Source: Anthoceros angustus (Eukaryota > Streptophyta > Anthocerotopsida > Anthocerotales > Anthocerotaceae). Taken from it: a DNA stretch of 64,000 nt. A program made the position numbers and the translations under genes. The first letter of the stretch is position 1. Each line of letters opens with the position of its first letter. The stretch spans positions 124,001 to 188,000 of the forward strand of contig MU008183.1 in NCBI GenBank assembly GCA_010909165.1. Direction: 5' to 3'. Under the pieces are notes generated by a model. It saw nothing but the letters and a program-made list of their open reading frames with translations. It was not told the DNA's origin and ran no database searches. Below are positions 23,986 to 35,271 of the stretch, one piece after another.

Positions 23986-25029
23986 GTCTGCTGTCCTGTC
24001 CTCTCGGCCCTCGCCCTGGCCGGGCGCGGTTGGCAGCAGTGCAGTAGGCGTGTCTCTCTCTAGGATGAGCGCACGGTGCTGGTCTCTCCCCTCTCTCTAG
24101 ACTGCCGTGTCTCTCTCTCTACCGGTGTGCTTCTGGACAAGCTCCTGAGGCTGCCTGCCCAGCTGCTGCCTGGGCTTTGTGCTGCCTGGGCCTGCGGCGG
24201 GGGCCTGGTGATACAAATGGCTCGCCTTGCGGCGGCCATGGCACACTTTCCCCTGAAGTAGTGCCCTCCTCCGCCGCCGTGGCCTCACGCTCCACCCACT
24301 TGCCCGCTCAACTCCCCTCACTTAAAGCCGCACCCGCTGCAGGAACGCAATCTTCTCCTCCCGCCTCTGCTTTCCGCTTCCCTTCCTTTTACTGTGAAGC
24401 TTACCGCTCCTCCTCCGTCTCCACCCTGGCCCGGCTTCTGCCTTCTGCCTTCTTCCTTCTTCCTTCTTCCCTTCGGTCTTGTCCAACACGAACACACAGT
24501 GGAGTATTCAAGTCTTGATACGCGGTGTTCCTTTGCCTCTACGCGACATCAGACCTTCATCCTTCATCCCTCGCTCGCGCACAGCATATGTGCTTGTCTC
24601 TGCTCTCATTTCTTGTCGCCCTTGAAGGAGAAGAAGTCGTGAGACTTCCCTCTCGTTTCTTCTTCTTGTGCTTTCCTATTCGCAGGCCTCATCTTGGTAG
24701 TGGGTAGCTTGTGTTGCCGCTGCTTAATTCATGGTGGGTCGTGTGGGTGAGACCGTAGGAGGCGTCGGACATGATTGCCCCCGGCTGAACGGCTGGCTCC
24801 TCTCTTATAAGACCTAGGATTGGGTACGAGAAGTCACAGGAGGAGGCAAAAGAAGATCTGCAGGGGGAGCTTGCAAGGCAAGGCAAGGAAAGAAGGGACG
24901 GAGGAGGAGGATTGATGCAGTGTCGGGAGTAGCGCATTTGCAGTCTGCAAGCTGGCGGTGTCAGTGGCGCAGCGGCACCACAATTGGGATTGGGTGCAGC
25001 GGCAGCAGCACAGGACGAGAGGGAGGGAC

Positions 25030-27440
25030 ATGATGGAATCGCAGGAGGAGGAGGGCGGGGGCGGGAGGAGACCTCCAGCAGCAGCAGCAGGAGCAGGAGA
25101 AGAAGCGGGTGCTGGAGTACGACCAGAGAGTGAGGATGGAAGCAATTCTGGGGTGCCAGCACATGAAGGAGGTGGAGCAGCACCTGGTGCAGGCGCCCCG
25201 CCACTGCTGGGCGCCGCCAACCACCCGGACGCGCAGGCGGTGCGGGCGGGGATCATGGGCGCTGCAGCCGCCATTGTGCGCAGCTTCAGCAACGTCATCC
25301 AGCTGCTCACCTCCTTCCCCACCGACGCCGCCGCCGCCCACTCTTCCCCGCCGCCGCCCTCCGCCCTCTCGCTTCCTCTGCCTCCTTCTGCTGCTCGCTC
25401 GGCGGCGGCGGACGCGTCGCCCGGCGCGTCGGTGTCGGGGCCCGGGTCCGACATGATGCACCAGCAGGGGCTGCACTCGCATTCCCACTCCCGGGGGCTC
25501 ATGAACGCCATCGCGCAGCTGGAGGCGGCATCCAATGCTGCTGCTGCTGCCAATGCCAATGTAAGTGCGGAGCAACAACAGCAGCAGCAGGAGGAGGAAG
25601 GCCGAATGCTCAAAGCAGCCCCAACAATCCCGAGAGCCCAATGTCCACTGCCTGCACCTCCGATACGCCCCGCCCTCCCCGGCCACCCGGGATGCTCTCC
25701 CGCGGCTGGCCAACCAGGCTCCGCCGCTGCCCAGCCCCCGCTGAGCAGCAGCCCCTGCCACACTCCCATGTCCGGCATGAGCGATGGCTCCCCGTCTCCT
25801 GCAACTTCAACGTCCACAACCTCTCCAGCCTCGGCATCCTCGACATGGAGGCCACCTCTACCTCCAAGCAGCAGCAGCCCAGCGCTGCCGCCGCAGCTGC
25901 AGCCGCAGCCGCCGCCGATTCCGAGCCTGAGTCTGCCGCTGCCTCGGCTGATCAGCGCCCCGTCCCCAAGCGCAGGTCAGTTCATTCTTCTTCTCTGGCT
26001 GCTTCCCATCTGCAAACAAACAGAAGAGACAAGCAAACAACAAGAGCAGGAATCGGAATCCACCAGGTTGGCTCAAATCCTGCTCTGCTCTTATCGTTGG
26101 GTTGCTGCAGAAAATTCCTTCCCAGATGGAACATCAAATTGCGGGCCACAGGCGGGGACTCGGGCAATGAGGCTCCTCCAGACGATGGCTTCACCTGGCG
26201 GAAGTACGGGCAGAAGGACATTCTGGGCTCTCGTTTCCCAAGGTGAGGAGATGGGGTGTCCAATCTGCACCCAGCAAAGGCCTAAATCAGATTCGTGATG
26301 TTGCGCTCCGAGTCTTGTATCTTGTTCGCTTGCATCTGTTGTTGTTGTTGATGGAGATGGACATGGGCATGCTGTTGCAGGAGCTACTACCGCTGCACGC
26401 ACAAGAACGAGTTGGGGTGCCCGGCCATCAAGTACGTGCAGAGATGCGACGACGATCCAGGCCTGTTCGATGTCACCTACAGAGGGGAGCACAGCTGTTT
26501 GGCGCAGATTCCGCCTAACCCATGGTTCCCCTTTCAGTCTGTGGCTTCCCCGATGCACAACCTGGCGCAGCAGCCTTATCCACCTGTATCTGAGCCTGCT
26601 GCGGCTGCTGCAGCTGGGAGCAGCTCGCTCATTCTGAACACGGCAGGAGGGATTCAGGTCGGTCCTTCGCTATCGCCGTCGCCATCGCCCTCTCCATCGC
26701 CATCGCCTGATGCAGGAGCTGTGCAGTCCAGAGTGCCCTTTCCCCTGACCACGGGCAATGTAGGGGGCTCCAACCTGCTGCTCAGACCTGCGTTTGCACA
26801 GAGCCCTGTTATTACGCCCAGGTTTGGGATGCCGCTGCTGGATCCTCGAGCTGGTGTGAAGTCGGAGCAGGCGTTTCCTCCCCAGCCTCCTCAGGCTGTT
26901 GTCCACGGTGGAGGTGCAGGCATCTTTCCTCCCAATGCTGTGAGCTTGCTGAGCATGTTGCTGCAGAATGCTGTCAAGGGCAAGGAGAGCGGGCATGGAC
27001 AGCAGCAGCAGCAGCATCAGCATCAGCATCAGCAGCAGCAGGCAGGGAGCAGTCAGATGGAGGAAAGGGAGAAGAGCACGCAGCAAGGGCTGGTGTCGCA
27101 GGGGTTTTCGGAGGACCTGACTGCAGCTTTGCCCAGGGCAGGATCCGGGACTGTGGACAGACGGGAAACTTATGTGAGCAGCTGGGTGGACTCTCTGCCT
27201 CATGGAGGGTACCATAATCCTGCTGCTGCTGCTGCTGCTGCTGGAGGGAATGTGAAGGAGGAAGCAGAAGACATGGCAGTGGAAAGCTCGGCAGAGAGCC
27301 TGCCATCTCCTGCGTCTTCTGATGCTGTGTCTAGTCAATTTAGAGCGCCCCGAGTCCTGCAACCCAATACTGCAGGCTTGAGTGTAGTGGCACCGCCTAG
27401 GAACTCTAGAGCTGCTTTGCACCAACAGCCAATGCAGCAA

Positions 27441-27471
<31 letters not shown>

Positions 27472-27638
27472 CAGGATCAGAGCAAATTCCTTCCCCTATC
27501 CCCTTCAGCATCGGCTTGTATCCTCTTGACAGCCCCGGCAGTCAGCAGCAGATTGCCAACGCCATGTCTGACTACGAGTCTTACGGCAATTCCATGCTCT
27601 TTGGAGGATCCCAGGCTGATCAGAGCAAGTTCATGTAG
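25030..27638 (+). CDS. group III WRKY transcription factor
   Basis: DNA-binding factor recognising W-boxes (TTGAC) in the nucleus. Exons 25030-25560, 25619-25975, 26111-26242 and 26381-27638. The WRKY domain spans exons 3 and 4: WRKYGQKDILG, then a C-X7-C-X23-H-X-C zinc finger (CTHKNELGC ... HSC), which is the group III signature. The intron splitting the domain after FPR is at the family's conserved position. The long C-terminal part (about 370 residues) has an SPSPSPSP run, poly-Gln/His and poly-Ala. The N-terminal half does not read in one frame: GC-rich third positions point to one frame at 25070-25195 (MEAILGCQHMKEVEQHLV), a second at 25200-25560 (VRSFSNVIQLLTSF) and a third by 25800-25975, with breaks at C or G runs. 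The start could instead be the ATG at 25136. Confidence 0.82.
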
Positions 27639-30123
27639 ATTCCTTTTTATCTTCTGCTCGGCCATTTCCCTTACAGGCAGAGGGAGCAACTCAGTGCAGA
27701 GCAGTGCACACCACCCTGTTGGCACTATTGGATCTGGTGGAGTTCTGAGCTGTAGGCAGGAGGAGCTTAGCCTCAGCTCCTTGCAAACACAAGAGGAGTG
27801 TAGCCTCCAAGAAGCTCTGCAGACCACCATCACCGACAATGACAAGGTTCTCGACTAACATGATCAAAGGTCCTACTTAAGCTTCCCTACATGTAGCTTT
27901 GACACATTTTTGTTCTCTCTCTGCCAGGGTTAGTCTAACGGAATTTAGATGAGTCACACACAAGAGTAACATGGCTTCCAGCAGCCCATTCTTTCTGCTA
28001 GATGAACGCAGCATCGTTGATATGTGTATGTAAACATGACATTACTCAAAATTTTCAACATTGTCACTGCTGGGGGCCACTTTCCCAGGTGACATATGTT
28101 ACCACGTCTCTTGCCCTTCCTGTTCCTGATAAGCACATACAGGAGTGTGAGCCAGTGCCACCGGCAATCCAGAAAAGAAAGAGAAGGCTGTCCTGCAGGA
28201 TCTAGAAGAAGCCATGTGGGTAGTCCTGAGAGGGCCCAGCCAGCCTCGAGAATCCAGCTGTCTTGCATTTGTTGTCATGCCTTGCAAGTACTAACAATCA
28301 GGCAGGGCATGGCGGGGCAAGGCGAGGCACCTTCTCGCCCCTTTCCTGGTGTCTTTCTTGCTACAAGCCATGGAGGCGAAAGCCAAAGACATAGTGATTA
28401 ATGAAGGAAGGTGCTAATCTAAGACAAGGTTTGTGTGTGTTGTGTAGGCGTGGATGGATTAGGGTTCCAGCATGGATGATGGATGTATGTACAACAAGCC
28501 ACTGGCAGGACGATGATGCCAGGGATTGACTTTTGCAGGGACGGTGAAGGCCAGTGGGCGGAAGGAGCAGACTGGTACAATGGTAGCAGAAATCACGTCC
28601 AACCTCCCACCCCCCAATTATGAGGGGCGAGCCAAGCAGCCCATGCCTCCTGTACTGGGCCCGACGAAAGCTAGGGTTGCTGTTGCACAGCGACTTCGGC
28701 TGGCTTTACCTCCTTATTCCCCCTCCTGCTCCTGCTCTCAAGGTCAAAGACACATCCCCAACCTCGCCAGCTATGGCAGTACTGTGTACCCTTGCCCTGT
28801 GCCCTCGAGCCTCCTGCTTTGGTCCACACACATACACAACACACATGACCTGGATCTGATCTGATCGGATGGGGTCTGGGCGGTTTCTGAGGGGCAGGAC
28901 AGTCAGTGCCTACTCTGGCTCTGCCTGGCAGTTGTGCTTGCTTGCGTTCTGTCTGCCTGCGACGAAATGGAGGAAGAGTGAGTCAGGCCTGTGAGCACAA
29001 GCAAGTAGCACTCCGTCACGCATGTTGTTGGGGGAGTTGTTGGTGTCAGGTCTGCCTCTCTCTCTCTGCCCAGAGGTGGGATCCTTCTGGATTTCTGCGA
29101 CTCTCGCATGCGGGAAGCTTGACGAGAAGGTGCAGGGTTGCAGGCATTCATACCTCCCTTGAATCGGCTGAGAGAAGGTGCATGACCAAAGATGCTGCTC
29201 CTGCTGCTGCCGATGCTGTGGCGCACAGGGATACAAAGAGTTTTCTTACATATGCCTAATCATTCCAAGCTTGGGCAACAAGGTAAGTGTACATGAGCAT
29301 TGCAATTACGACGAGACTCTTCATGTTCACAATGCAGATGCTCCAAGACAACGACCTGATGGGCAGGTCACAGGTCAGTCAATCTCTGAGCGACTCTCAC
29401 GTTTCTCGCATTCTCTCTGACCTGCAATGATCCGATCCATCTAAAAGTGCCCACCAGCAGCTGCCGCTGCTGCTGCGGCGGCTTTCTTTCACAGTACAGA
29501 AGTGGAGTCACAAGATAGTGATTGGAACCTCCCTTTCCACAGGTGTCCTTCCCTTTTCCTTGTTGCCCTTGAGCCGATGAAGGAAGAAAAGACCTTGTGT
29601 CTATGTCTCTGTGTTTCTCTTTGGGAGGTACTGATCATCCTTGCTCAGAATCACTATCTACCCTTAACTTATTTGCCTGATGCACAGAAAGTGCTGGATT
29701 GCGGCATCATTCTCTGTTTGCTTCACTGTCTAAAATACGTGAGATTGTCTGTCTGACTAGAGACTGATCTCCCATTCGTTTGTGTGGTCGTCCTGCAACA
29801 AGAGGAAAACACCGGACAGCTTTCATAAGACTTACATAAGCTCATAGTAATCCGTGCTGGTGGAAGGTATGCACTATCTCAGCTTTCATAAGACACAAGC
29901 TCGTACTGCGCCAGGCTGCTGGTTGAGGAAGGTTTGCACAATCTGAAATGTTTCCACTCTCGAGTTTGTCTGCGAGAACCCTCACATCAACTCAAAAGGG
30001 TTATCCATTCATCCTGCCGGGCGTGCTGTCCCCTTCCTCCAACAATGCACAGGGCCCTCTCTGCCAGAATGGCTTTGTCATTCATCCATCATGCCATCCT
30101 GCTTGCTTGCTATGCAGCCCTTC
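27639..30123. other. intergenic between WRKY and second RLCK
   Basis: Begins with the probable WRKY 3' UTR. Overlapping ORFs of 60-117 codons on both strands show no family resemblance. 29820-29910 contains two copies of agctttcataagac-type sequence. Confidence 0.5.
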
Positions 30124-31413
30124 TCACAAGTGAGACTCCGAAATGGCTCGCAGCTGCGCCTGGTACTCAGAGATGCTGCCGTCGTCAACCATAAACCCGC
30201 CCCCGCCCACCGACTGCGGCCCCGAGTGGCAACTCCGGTGGTGAGGTGCGACAGGCGTCAAGGCAGACCAGCGATGGTACCCGGGGTCATCAGCAGCCAT
30301 GTCATTCAAATCCTGCAACATCTCCAGCGCATCCGCTACATCCACCATGGGCGGCCTCAGCCTGGGATCCAAGCTCAAACACCTATGAGCCAACCTCCCA
30401 GCCTTCCAGGCAGCCTTCATACTAAACTTGCCCTCCAGCCTGGGATCCACGATCTGCAGCAGCTTCTGCTTCTCGCTCCTAAGAAACGGCCTGGCCCACT
30501 CCACCAAATTCTGCTCCCCGGGCGGCCGCCCCTTGTCCACCGCCCGCCTCCCCGTCAGCAGCTCCAGCAACACCACCCCGAAGCTGTACACGTTGCTCTT
30601 TGGCACCAGGTACCCGCTCATCACGAACTCCGGGGCCCCGTACCCGTGCGTGGCCATCACCCGGGTGGAGACGAAGCTGCTGTCGCCTTCCGCGTTCTCG
30701 TCCGCCAGCCCGAAGTCCGTGAGCTTGGCCGTGTAGTCCCCGTCCAGCAGCACGTTGGACGTCTTGAAGTCGCGGTATATCACCACCCGCCGCTCTGGCG
30801 TGGGTGTGTGCAGATACGCGATTCCCTGCGCGGCCCCGAGCGCAATCTCCATCCTGGTGTTCCATGCCAGAGCCGCAGCACATCCCGCCTGCGCGGGGAA
30901 GAAGAGATGCTCCGCCAGGCTCCCGTTCGAGACGTACTCGTACACCAGCAGCCGATTCCCCCGCTCACAGCAGTAGCCGTAGAGCTTGACGAGGTTCCTG
31001 TGGTCCAGGCTCCCGAGAAACTGCACCTCCGCCATCCACTCCCGCACCGGCTGCAATCCCTCGGCCTTGAGGAACTTGACGAGAACCGGGATCCCGCGCC
31101 CCGGCTCCGCGGGCGAGGTGCCGTGTTCCTGGATCCAGCCCTTGAACACGCCTCCGACTCCGCCATCGCCGTCTCCCTCGCCGGGGAAGTTGTCGGTTGC
31201 CGTCTTCAGGTCCTTGAAGGAGAAGACGCGCAGGTTGGAGCAGAGCGAGTAGGTAGAGCTCAAATCATCCCCGGAGAAAGATGCCGCTGCCAAGCCCTTG
31301 CCCTTGTCCTTGTCCCTCCCCTTGTCCTTCTCCCGGATGCTCCCGGCCGGGAGGCGCTGCACTCGGATGGACGGGCTCTCCACTCTGCTGCTCGCAGAGC
31401 AGCAGTTTCCCAT
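30124..31413 (-). CDS. divergent RLCK-VII-like cytoplasmic kinase
   Basis: A 429-residue membrane-anchored kinase starting MGNCC, the expected acylation signal, which fixes the start at 31413. The kinase body is close to the RLCK at 4.2-5.6 kb: loop GDGGVGGV (83-90), lysine K113, YRDFK (D214), DFG (D233) and the C-lobe LVEWARP. It departs from the family at several places: VLVK instead of VAVK or VAIK, ATHGYGAPEF in the activation segment, and SNVYSFG where nearly all kinases keep SDVYSFG (N274 replaces the structural Asp of subdomain IX). Activity may be reduced. The N-terminal region has an Asp/Lys run (29-39). No intron. Three 52-bp copies of the start region lie immediately upstream and create short upstream ORFs. 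Confidence 0.88.
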   Translation of the reverse strand: MGNCCSASSRVESPSIRVQRLPAGSIREKDKGRDKDKGKGLAAASFSGDDLSSTYSLCSNLRVFSFKDLKTATDNFPGEGDGDGGVGGVFKGWIQEHGTSPAEPGRGIPVLVKFLKAEGLQPVREWMAEVQFLGSLDHRNLVKLYGYCCERGNRLLVYEYVSNGSLAEHLFFPAQAGCAAALAWNTRMEIALGAAQGIAYLHTPTPERRVVIYRDFKTSNVLLDGDYTAKLTDFGLADENAEGDSSFVSTRVMATHGYGAPEFVMSGYLVPKSNVYSFGVVLLELLTGRRAVDKGRPPGEQNLVEWARPFLRSEKQKLLQIVDPRLEGKFSMKAAWKAGRLAHRCLSLDPRLRPPMVDVADALEMLQDLNDMAADDPGYHRWSALTPVAPHHRSCHSGPQSVGGGGFMVDDGSISEYQAQLRAISESHL

Positions 31414-31547
31414 TGCCTTTCTTTCTTTTCTTCCTCCCTGATTCCTGCTACCAAGAGTTTCCCATTGCCTTTCCTTCTTTTCTTCCTCCCTGATTCCTGC
31501 TATCAAGAGTTTCCCATTGCCTTTCCCGATTCCTGCTACCAAGACAA
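31393..31547. repeat. 52-bp tandem triplication over the RLCK start codon
   Basis: Three copies, each containing gtttcccattgcctttc, so on the gene's strand each carries gcaATGGGAAAC. The ATGs are at 31413 (the real start), 31465 and 31517, exactly 52 bp apart. As 52 is not divisible by three, the upstream copies are out of frame and encode MGNSW-stop and MGNS-stop. Confidence 0.88.
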
Positions 31548-34500
31548 GCAGGAGCTGCACCCAGCCGCGGCCATGGCCTCCACCTCCCTTCCCTCCCGCT
31601 CCTCCTCTCCTGTGCCGAGAACCGTGTCTGCCTCACCCCGGGCTGCCATCGCTCCCTGATCTGCACCTACAGAAAGATGCCGCCTCCTCATCAAGGCTCT
31701 TGAATCGTCCGCACCTTCGAAATCGTATAAAGGTCCGATGCCTGGCCCGAGGATGGAGCTGGAAGCCGCGCCCTGGCCGCGGCCGTTTGCCCATTCACAC
31801 CACAAAACACAACACGTGCATTGCAGTGCAGTGTCCTAGTATCAGTCCCGCCAGTCAGAACGCCATCTCCCGCCTTCCGACTTCAAACACGTTAAACCAG
31901 TCGGCCAGTAGCTGCGAGGCGCAGCAACACAGGTTTATCTCGTCTGCTTGCGCGCCTTCATCGAATCCTGCCTCAGCTCAGGCTTCAGCTGAGCTCTCGG
32001 CTGTCGCCGAGAGCTGAGCAGGGCTGGAAGAAAGGTAAAGAAAGGTGAAACAAGGTGAAACGAGGTGAAATCGGATGAAACTCACACATTTGAATGCATC
32101 CAGCTGCAGGCAGCTGGGTCCTCGGTGCCTGCGGCCTGTCACATCAGCCCGGCCGGTCGTGAAACTGGCTGGCTCGATCGGAATGGCCACCACGAGTCAC
32201 GGCTGGGCTCAGTCCCCGTCGCGTCGCTATCACACCCCATGGATGATGATTTAATGATGGTGAATTGAAGGCAGAAGTAAAAGCCGATTTTTCAGCCAAG
32301 ACGACAGGACCCACATCCTCGTGCCACTCCCGACAGGCGGGGCCCGGGCCCCGGGCCCGGCCCCTGCCTGCCACGTTTTCACGCTTTCACCTCGTCAAGG
32401 CACGTGCGGGCCACTTCCATGGTTAATACCCAAATGGTTTTCACACTACGGACTACGGACTACGGCTCCGCCAAACCAACCCACTCATTCGTTTTGTCAC
32501 ATTCAGAGTACGGTATATTATTAAAATTATTTTTGGCATATTCTTTGGATATCAACTTATTTATTAGTTTTAAATAAAATATATTATTCACAATGTTAAG
32601 TGAATGGTTTCATGGTAGAGGAAATAGATACCTATCAAAAATATTTTTAGCTTTGGAATTAGGTTCATGGTCATGAGGTTGTGGAAGAAGTTTGTGCCCC
32701 ATCGTGGGTTGTCCCCTTTCGCCTCGGGGTACATGGGATTTCCCATCTCGTTTTTTTTTTTTAAAGTCTCCACATATGATTATGAAGAAGTTGGTGATGG
32801 ATATGGAAGTTTGAAATGTATGACGGCATGATAAAGTTCTTGTGTATTGTAAGAAAAGATATAGTGTAGGAATACGATGAGCACAAGTTTTTCAAGGAGC
32901 CTTGTTAGGGACAGGGTACATTCATCGACATATTCTCAGCTCTTGGGAGACATGTGTTTGGTAGAACTTTGAAGAAAATCAATGAATATATGACATACAA
33001 GGCTTCTACCAAATGAAAGATACGACTCGTGGACATCCATGAACTATGAGACATATCGGCATTCCTTATACTATCATATATGGAGCGTTAACTAATTACT
33101 ATCAATATTGAAAACAACTAGTGTACAAAAATCTCTCTTTGGCTTTCTAATCCAAGCCTTTAGCTTCGGAAACCAAGATTCCCCAAACTTTATATCGATA
33201 TTGCAAGGACTTTCCAAGCTGTGGTAATCAATTATGGGACATGTCTAAACGTCAAAGTGGATCCAAATGATACTTAACTATAATAGCAAGATAGATTAGC
33301 CTAGATCGAATAACAGAGTTTGCATATCCCAACAGAGTTTGCATATCCCTAGAATCAGAGGAACATAATCAACCAAAGATAGCCAAGAGTCCATTTTCCT
33401 AAAATGTGTCCCAAGCGGTTCTAGGAAATTTTTCTAATGTGAATATGTTTTTAATTATTTAAGAAGTCTCAAGTGAAACCGTCGTTTTGCACCAAACCGC
33501 TCCTAATTCTGATGTGTTTACAATTACTACTGTCATAGAACCCTTGCGAGGGTTTCTTTCCCACCGTGCCTTCTCCCCTCCATAATCTCCAACCACTTCG
33601 AAGATTGCTACCCTTTCTACATAAGACCATGGAGCAAATGGAAACTAATAGTACTTTGAAACTAAAATCAAGACCATCCGCCTTGCTAAATATCAATTTC
33701 ATCAAAAAATGAGTTGTGGGCATTCCCAAAGTGTTGTGTGGGACTTGTTGAAAACTAAAGGAGGACATCATGAGATTAGTAAAACAAAAACATTCCATTA
33801 CATAATAAATGAGAGTAGAAAATAATTAATATTTGATAAATACCAATAATGATATTATGAGGTGAGTGAATATCCTTTGGTCAGAAAATCATACATAGTT
33901 GTTAGTTACATAACTATTAGCACACTTGAATATATTATATTTTTCATGATAATGGGAATCCTAGCAGCCCAGTCTATAGCCCAGACTTTGGGGATAAGTT
34001 TTTCTAGCCAGCTCTTCAAACAATGGTCATGCCGTGTACGGTCGGTGGATCAGGCCATGGTCCGCCGTGGCACCGGTATAGTAAGTGCATGCCGGTTGTT
34101 TTGGCAGGACCATGCATTAAGGTGTATTTAAGCTATATTCCAGATGGATATATTGAAGTTGATTAGTAAATATATATTCAAACGTCACGTATGAGTAATA
34201 TTTCATTAATTTATTAATATTTTATAGAATAAATAGAGAAGCTCATAGTAAACAAAATGTGTTAAAATAATAGTTTACATTATCGAGGGAGATTATAATA
34301 GTCATCCATATTATGTTAAGCCTAAGCGCTATATAAGTGATTCGATGCATGGACTTTGTTGTGGAATATTACCTTACCTATGTTTTTAGTGGGTTCGGTG
34401 TGTAATATTGTCTTGCATATGTTTTTTGTGGTTAAAAGGAGATTGAGTTGATCCAATATTGCAAAAGGGGAGAAGATAACTTGGTTTAAGGTGAAAGACC

Positions 34501-35271
34501 TTGTTGTAACATGGTGAAAGCTATAACTAGGTGGGAGGAGTTGCGGGCAGCCGGATTTTCTATCGAAGATGCGGATTCCATGGTATCGGGTGCCATCTTC
34601 CACAAAGAAGTAGAAGATGATGGGTTCATGGTTTTGCACTTTCTTCCACGGTGCAAGGCATACCAAGGAAAGAAGCCTAGGATGAGTGCTCTTGGAGTGG
34701 ATGGTCCTGATGTTGACGGAGGGAGTAAGCATGTTTGCATTTGCTCTTGTTTAAATTAAGTGTCTTGTCCGGAGACTAGTGTTCTCAAACTTTAGAATTT
34801 GCAAATGCATATGCAGATGGAAGGAGCAAGGAAGCGGAGGGGAGTGGCTACGGACAAAGGTTGGTTGTGATCCGTTCAGTTAGTTGTTTTTGTGCTAGGG
34901 TTGATTTTAGATTGCTGTATATCCTTGATGTGTTTGATTTCCTGTGCCCTTGATATGTTTGATTTCTTATGCTTCTCGCTGTGTTTTGCAAGTAGCCAAG
35001 GAGCCGAAGCGAGAGGACAGCCTAGGGCCGGAAGCAAGAGGAAGACTAGATAAGTGTTGAGGCGCTAGGAAGGCTAGATACATGTGGATGTGATTGCAAA
35101 CTTGGATAACATGTTTTCTTTGCGCTGGATATGAACAGAAAACAGGGTGTATTTTACGATTACGACGATCGATAAAACTTCGTGTTGCATCGAGCTGGTG
35201 AGATGTTGCAAGTGGGAAGTCCCACATGCAACATTCCACCAGCTGAGCACTGGAAACCTAGTCCTTGATTC
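31548..35271. other. intergenic, GC-rich then AT-rich
   Basis: 31548-32500 is probably RLCK promoter and leader, with a short aaggtgaaac repeat at 32032-32081 and a GC palindrome near 32340. 32520-35270 is AT-rich with no recognised gene apart from the weak ORF at 34511. Confidence 0.5.
34511..34759 (+). CDS. hypothetical 82-codon ORF, possible exon
   Basis: Not recognised. The frame starts MVKAITRWEELRAAGF and has balanced composition, unlike the surrounding AT-rich DNA. A GTAAGC donor-like site lies near its end (about 34725) and an acceptor-like atatgcag precedes 34817, so it could be an exon of a small gene or an element remnant. No partner exon is convincing. Confidence 0.25.
   Translation: MVKAITRWEELRAAGFSIEDADSMVSGAIFHKEVEDDGFMVLHFLPRCKAYQGKKPRMSALGVDGPDVDGGSKHVCICSCLN

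Larger units (their letters stand above)
19417..25029. other. 5.6-kb interval without a recognised gene
   Basis: 19417-20950 is GC-rich with overlapping short ORFs on both strands, none resembling a known protein; part is the SWIP promoter. 20950-23900 is AT-rich. A 128-codon minus-strand ORF (22913-23299) is unrecognised. 23930-25029 is pyrimidine-rich and probably WRKY promoter and 5' leader. Confidence 0.5.

Noticed and set aside
24834-25817. Long minus-strand ORFs over the WRKY first exons
   Set aside because: Low-complexity Ser/Ala/Pro translation opposite a clear WRKY gene.
26670-27467. Minus-strand Leu-rich ORF over the WRKY last exon
   Set aside because: Poly-Leu arises from the complement of CAG/CAA glutamine repeats.
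30091-31659. 522-codon plus-strand ORF opposite the second RLCK gene
   Set aside because: Same reason; the minus strand has the complete kinase motifs.
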